A DNA stretch of 64,000 bases from Cupriavidus necator (GTDB taxonomy: Bacteria; Pseudomonadota; Gammaproteobacteria; Burkholderiales; Burkholderiaceae): contig NZ_SROX01000005.1 of assembly GCF_013141915.1 (NCBI RefSeq), positions 248,001 through 312,000 on the forward strand. Reading direction: 5' to 3'. A program made the position numbers and the translations under genes. The notes below the pieces were generated by a model. It ran no database searches. It was not told where the DNA came from and was given only the letters and a program-made list of their open reading frames with translations. Within the stretch, counting starts at the first letter, position 1; the number at the start of each line of letters is the position of its first letter. Shown here piece by piece: positions 63,048-64,000 of the stretch.

Positions 63048-64000
63048 ATGAAAATGGGAGCGACTGCGGGCCCGGCTCTGGCGCTGATGTTTTCCGCGTC
63101 CGCCTTTGCCCAAAGCGGCGTCACGCTGTACGGTGTGATCGACGAAGGCATCAACTACACGAATAACGTCGGCGGCCATGGCCTGACCGAGCTGGCAAGC
63201 GGCTTTGCGCAAGGCAGCCGTTGGGGCCTGAAGGGGACGGAGGATCTGGGCGGCGGCCTCAAGGCGTTGTTCCAGCTCGAGAACGGTTTCAATGCAAGCA
63301 ACGGCAGGGCGGCACAGGGGGGGCTGATGTTCGGCCGGCAAGCCTACGTCGGGCTTTCCGACCATCAATGGGGGAGCGTCACGCTCGGGCGCCAGTATGA
63401 TTCGGTGATCGACTATCTCGCGCCGACGACCGTCGCCGGCAATTGGGGGGGGACCATGTTCGGCCACCCCTACGATAACGACAACCTGATCTACTCGTTC
63501 CGCGTCAACAACACCGTCAAGTACACGAGTCCCTCGCTTGGCGGGTTCCAGTTCGGCGGCACCTACAGTTTCAGCAACGACACCAACTTTGCCAACAACC
63601 GCCAGTACGGCGCGGGGATGCAGTACGCGAACGGAGGCTTGTTGCTGGCCGCGGCCTATCTCCAGGCGGACAACCCGTCGGCGACGGCGGGTGGCGCCAT
63701 CAATAACGGCGGCGACCAGAACTTCCTTGCCAGGCGTTTGCGCATCTTCGGAGCCGGCATCAACTACACGTTCGGCGCGGCGACGGCAGGCTTCGCTTAC
63801 TCCAACTCGAATCTGGCCGAACCGCTGTCCACTTCGTACATCTCCGGTTCGATCCTGCCGGCCAGCGGCACGTTGAACTCGCTCCGGTTCCAGAACCTGG
63901 AAGTCAATTTCAAATATCAGTTCACGCCCGCTTTCTACGCGGGCGGGGCGTATACGCTCACACTGGAGAACTTCAACGCGTCGTCGGGCGAGACGAAGCC
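63048..64000 (+). CDS. Gram-negative porin (OpcP type), 3' end outside the window
   Basis: The frame runs off the right edge, with 317 residues visible. The signal peptide ends in SASAFA, and the mature protein begins QSGVTLYGVIDEGINYT, the start of Burkholderia-type general porins. Alternating beta-strand pattern, SRWGLKGTEDLGGGLKALFQLE and FGRQAYVGLSD are family blocks. AAGGAGAG precedes the ATG. Directly after the sox operon, it may let betaine or sarcosine through the outer membrane. Confidence 0.92.
   Translation, partial: MKMGATAGPALALMFSASAFAQSGVTLYGVIDEGINYTNNVGGHGLTELASGFAQGSRWGLKGTEDLGGGLKALFQLENGFNASNGRAAQGGLMFGRQAYVGLSDHQWGSVTLGRQYDSVIDYLAPTTVAGNWGGTMFGHPYDNDNLIYSFRVNNTVKYTSPSLGGFQFGGTYSFSNDTNFANNRQYGAGMQYANGGLLLAAAYLQADNPSATAGGAINNGGDQNFLARRLRIFGAGINYTFGAATAGFAYSNSNLAEPLSTSYISGSILPASGTLNSLRFQNLEVNFKYQFTPAFYAGGAYTLTLENFNASSGETK

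Overview
The window is GC-rich and almost fully packed with metabolic genes. It looks like a secondary chromosome or catabolic region of a beta-proteobacterium of the Burkholderiaceae, most likely Cupriavidus or a close relative. The clues are two Bug-type solute receptors with no permease, many CaiB-type CoA-transferases, a Burkholderia-type porin and dense acyl-CoA catabolism. No tRNA, rRNA, CRISPR array, complete insertion sequence or phage module was seen.

Region 1 (1-24.8 kb) is an acyl-CoA catabolic region. It starts with a ligase/SDR/hydratase/Bug receptor/flavin oxidoreductase operon and a LysR regulator. Next is an operon for an acyl-CoA dehydrogenase, a MaoC protein, a thiolase-like protein without catalytic residues, a DUF35 zinc/OB protein, a Bug receptor, a CoA-transferase and an alpha-methylacyl-CoA racemase. 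Leftward genes then encode an SDR, a CoA-transferase, an aldehyde dehydrogenase, an alcohol dehydrogenase, a hydrolase and an MFS carrier. A rightward hydratase/ligase/CoA-transferase operon follows. Five intergenic sites share one 54-bp architecture: inverted repeat GAANC-N3-GCTTY, 12 bp, TTGG-type -35, 17 bp, TACNCT -10. Each points at a downstream gene, so these operons look like one regulon. The genes suggest uptake, oxidation, CoA activation, racemisation, dehydrogenation, hydration and aldol-type cleavage of a branched acid or alcohol.

Region 2 (25-37.4 kb) carries a leftward operon of DUF1302 outer-membrane protein, 2-hydroxypentadienoate hydratase, acylating acetaldehyde dehydrogenase, hydroxy-oxovalerate aldolase, a secreted SurE and a lipoprotein. 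Divergent to it are a meta-cleavage hydrolase, an SDR, a ketosteroid-isomerase homologue and a TetR regulator. This resembles the lower part of a tes-type steroid or meta-cleavage pathway, without the ring dioxygenase. A second short motif, AGTCYG-N6-CGA, recurs four times in its intergenic spaces.

Region 3 (37.4-47.8 kb) is mixed. It has an old-yellow-enzyme pseudogene and a haloperoxidase-like hydrolase, both behind MerR-type 19-bp-spacer promoters next to a MerR gene. It also has a repeat lipoprotein, a LysR/argC divergent pair, small conserved genes, and a flavoprotein with a TetR regulator and a duplicated operator.

Region 4 (48-53 kb) has a decayed serine dehydratase gene, a flavin reductase and a 1152-residue zinc-ribbon/cyclase/ATPase/TPR regulator. 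Region 5 (53-64 kb) is a sarcosine (glycine betaine) locus: formaldehyde-detoxifying alcohol dehydrogenase, GbdR-like regulator, L-serine dehydratase, soxBDAG, a FolB-like protein and a porin cut by the window edge.
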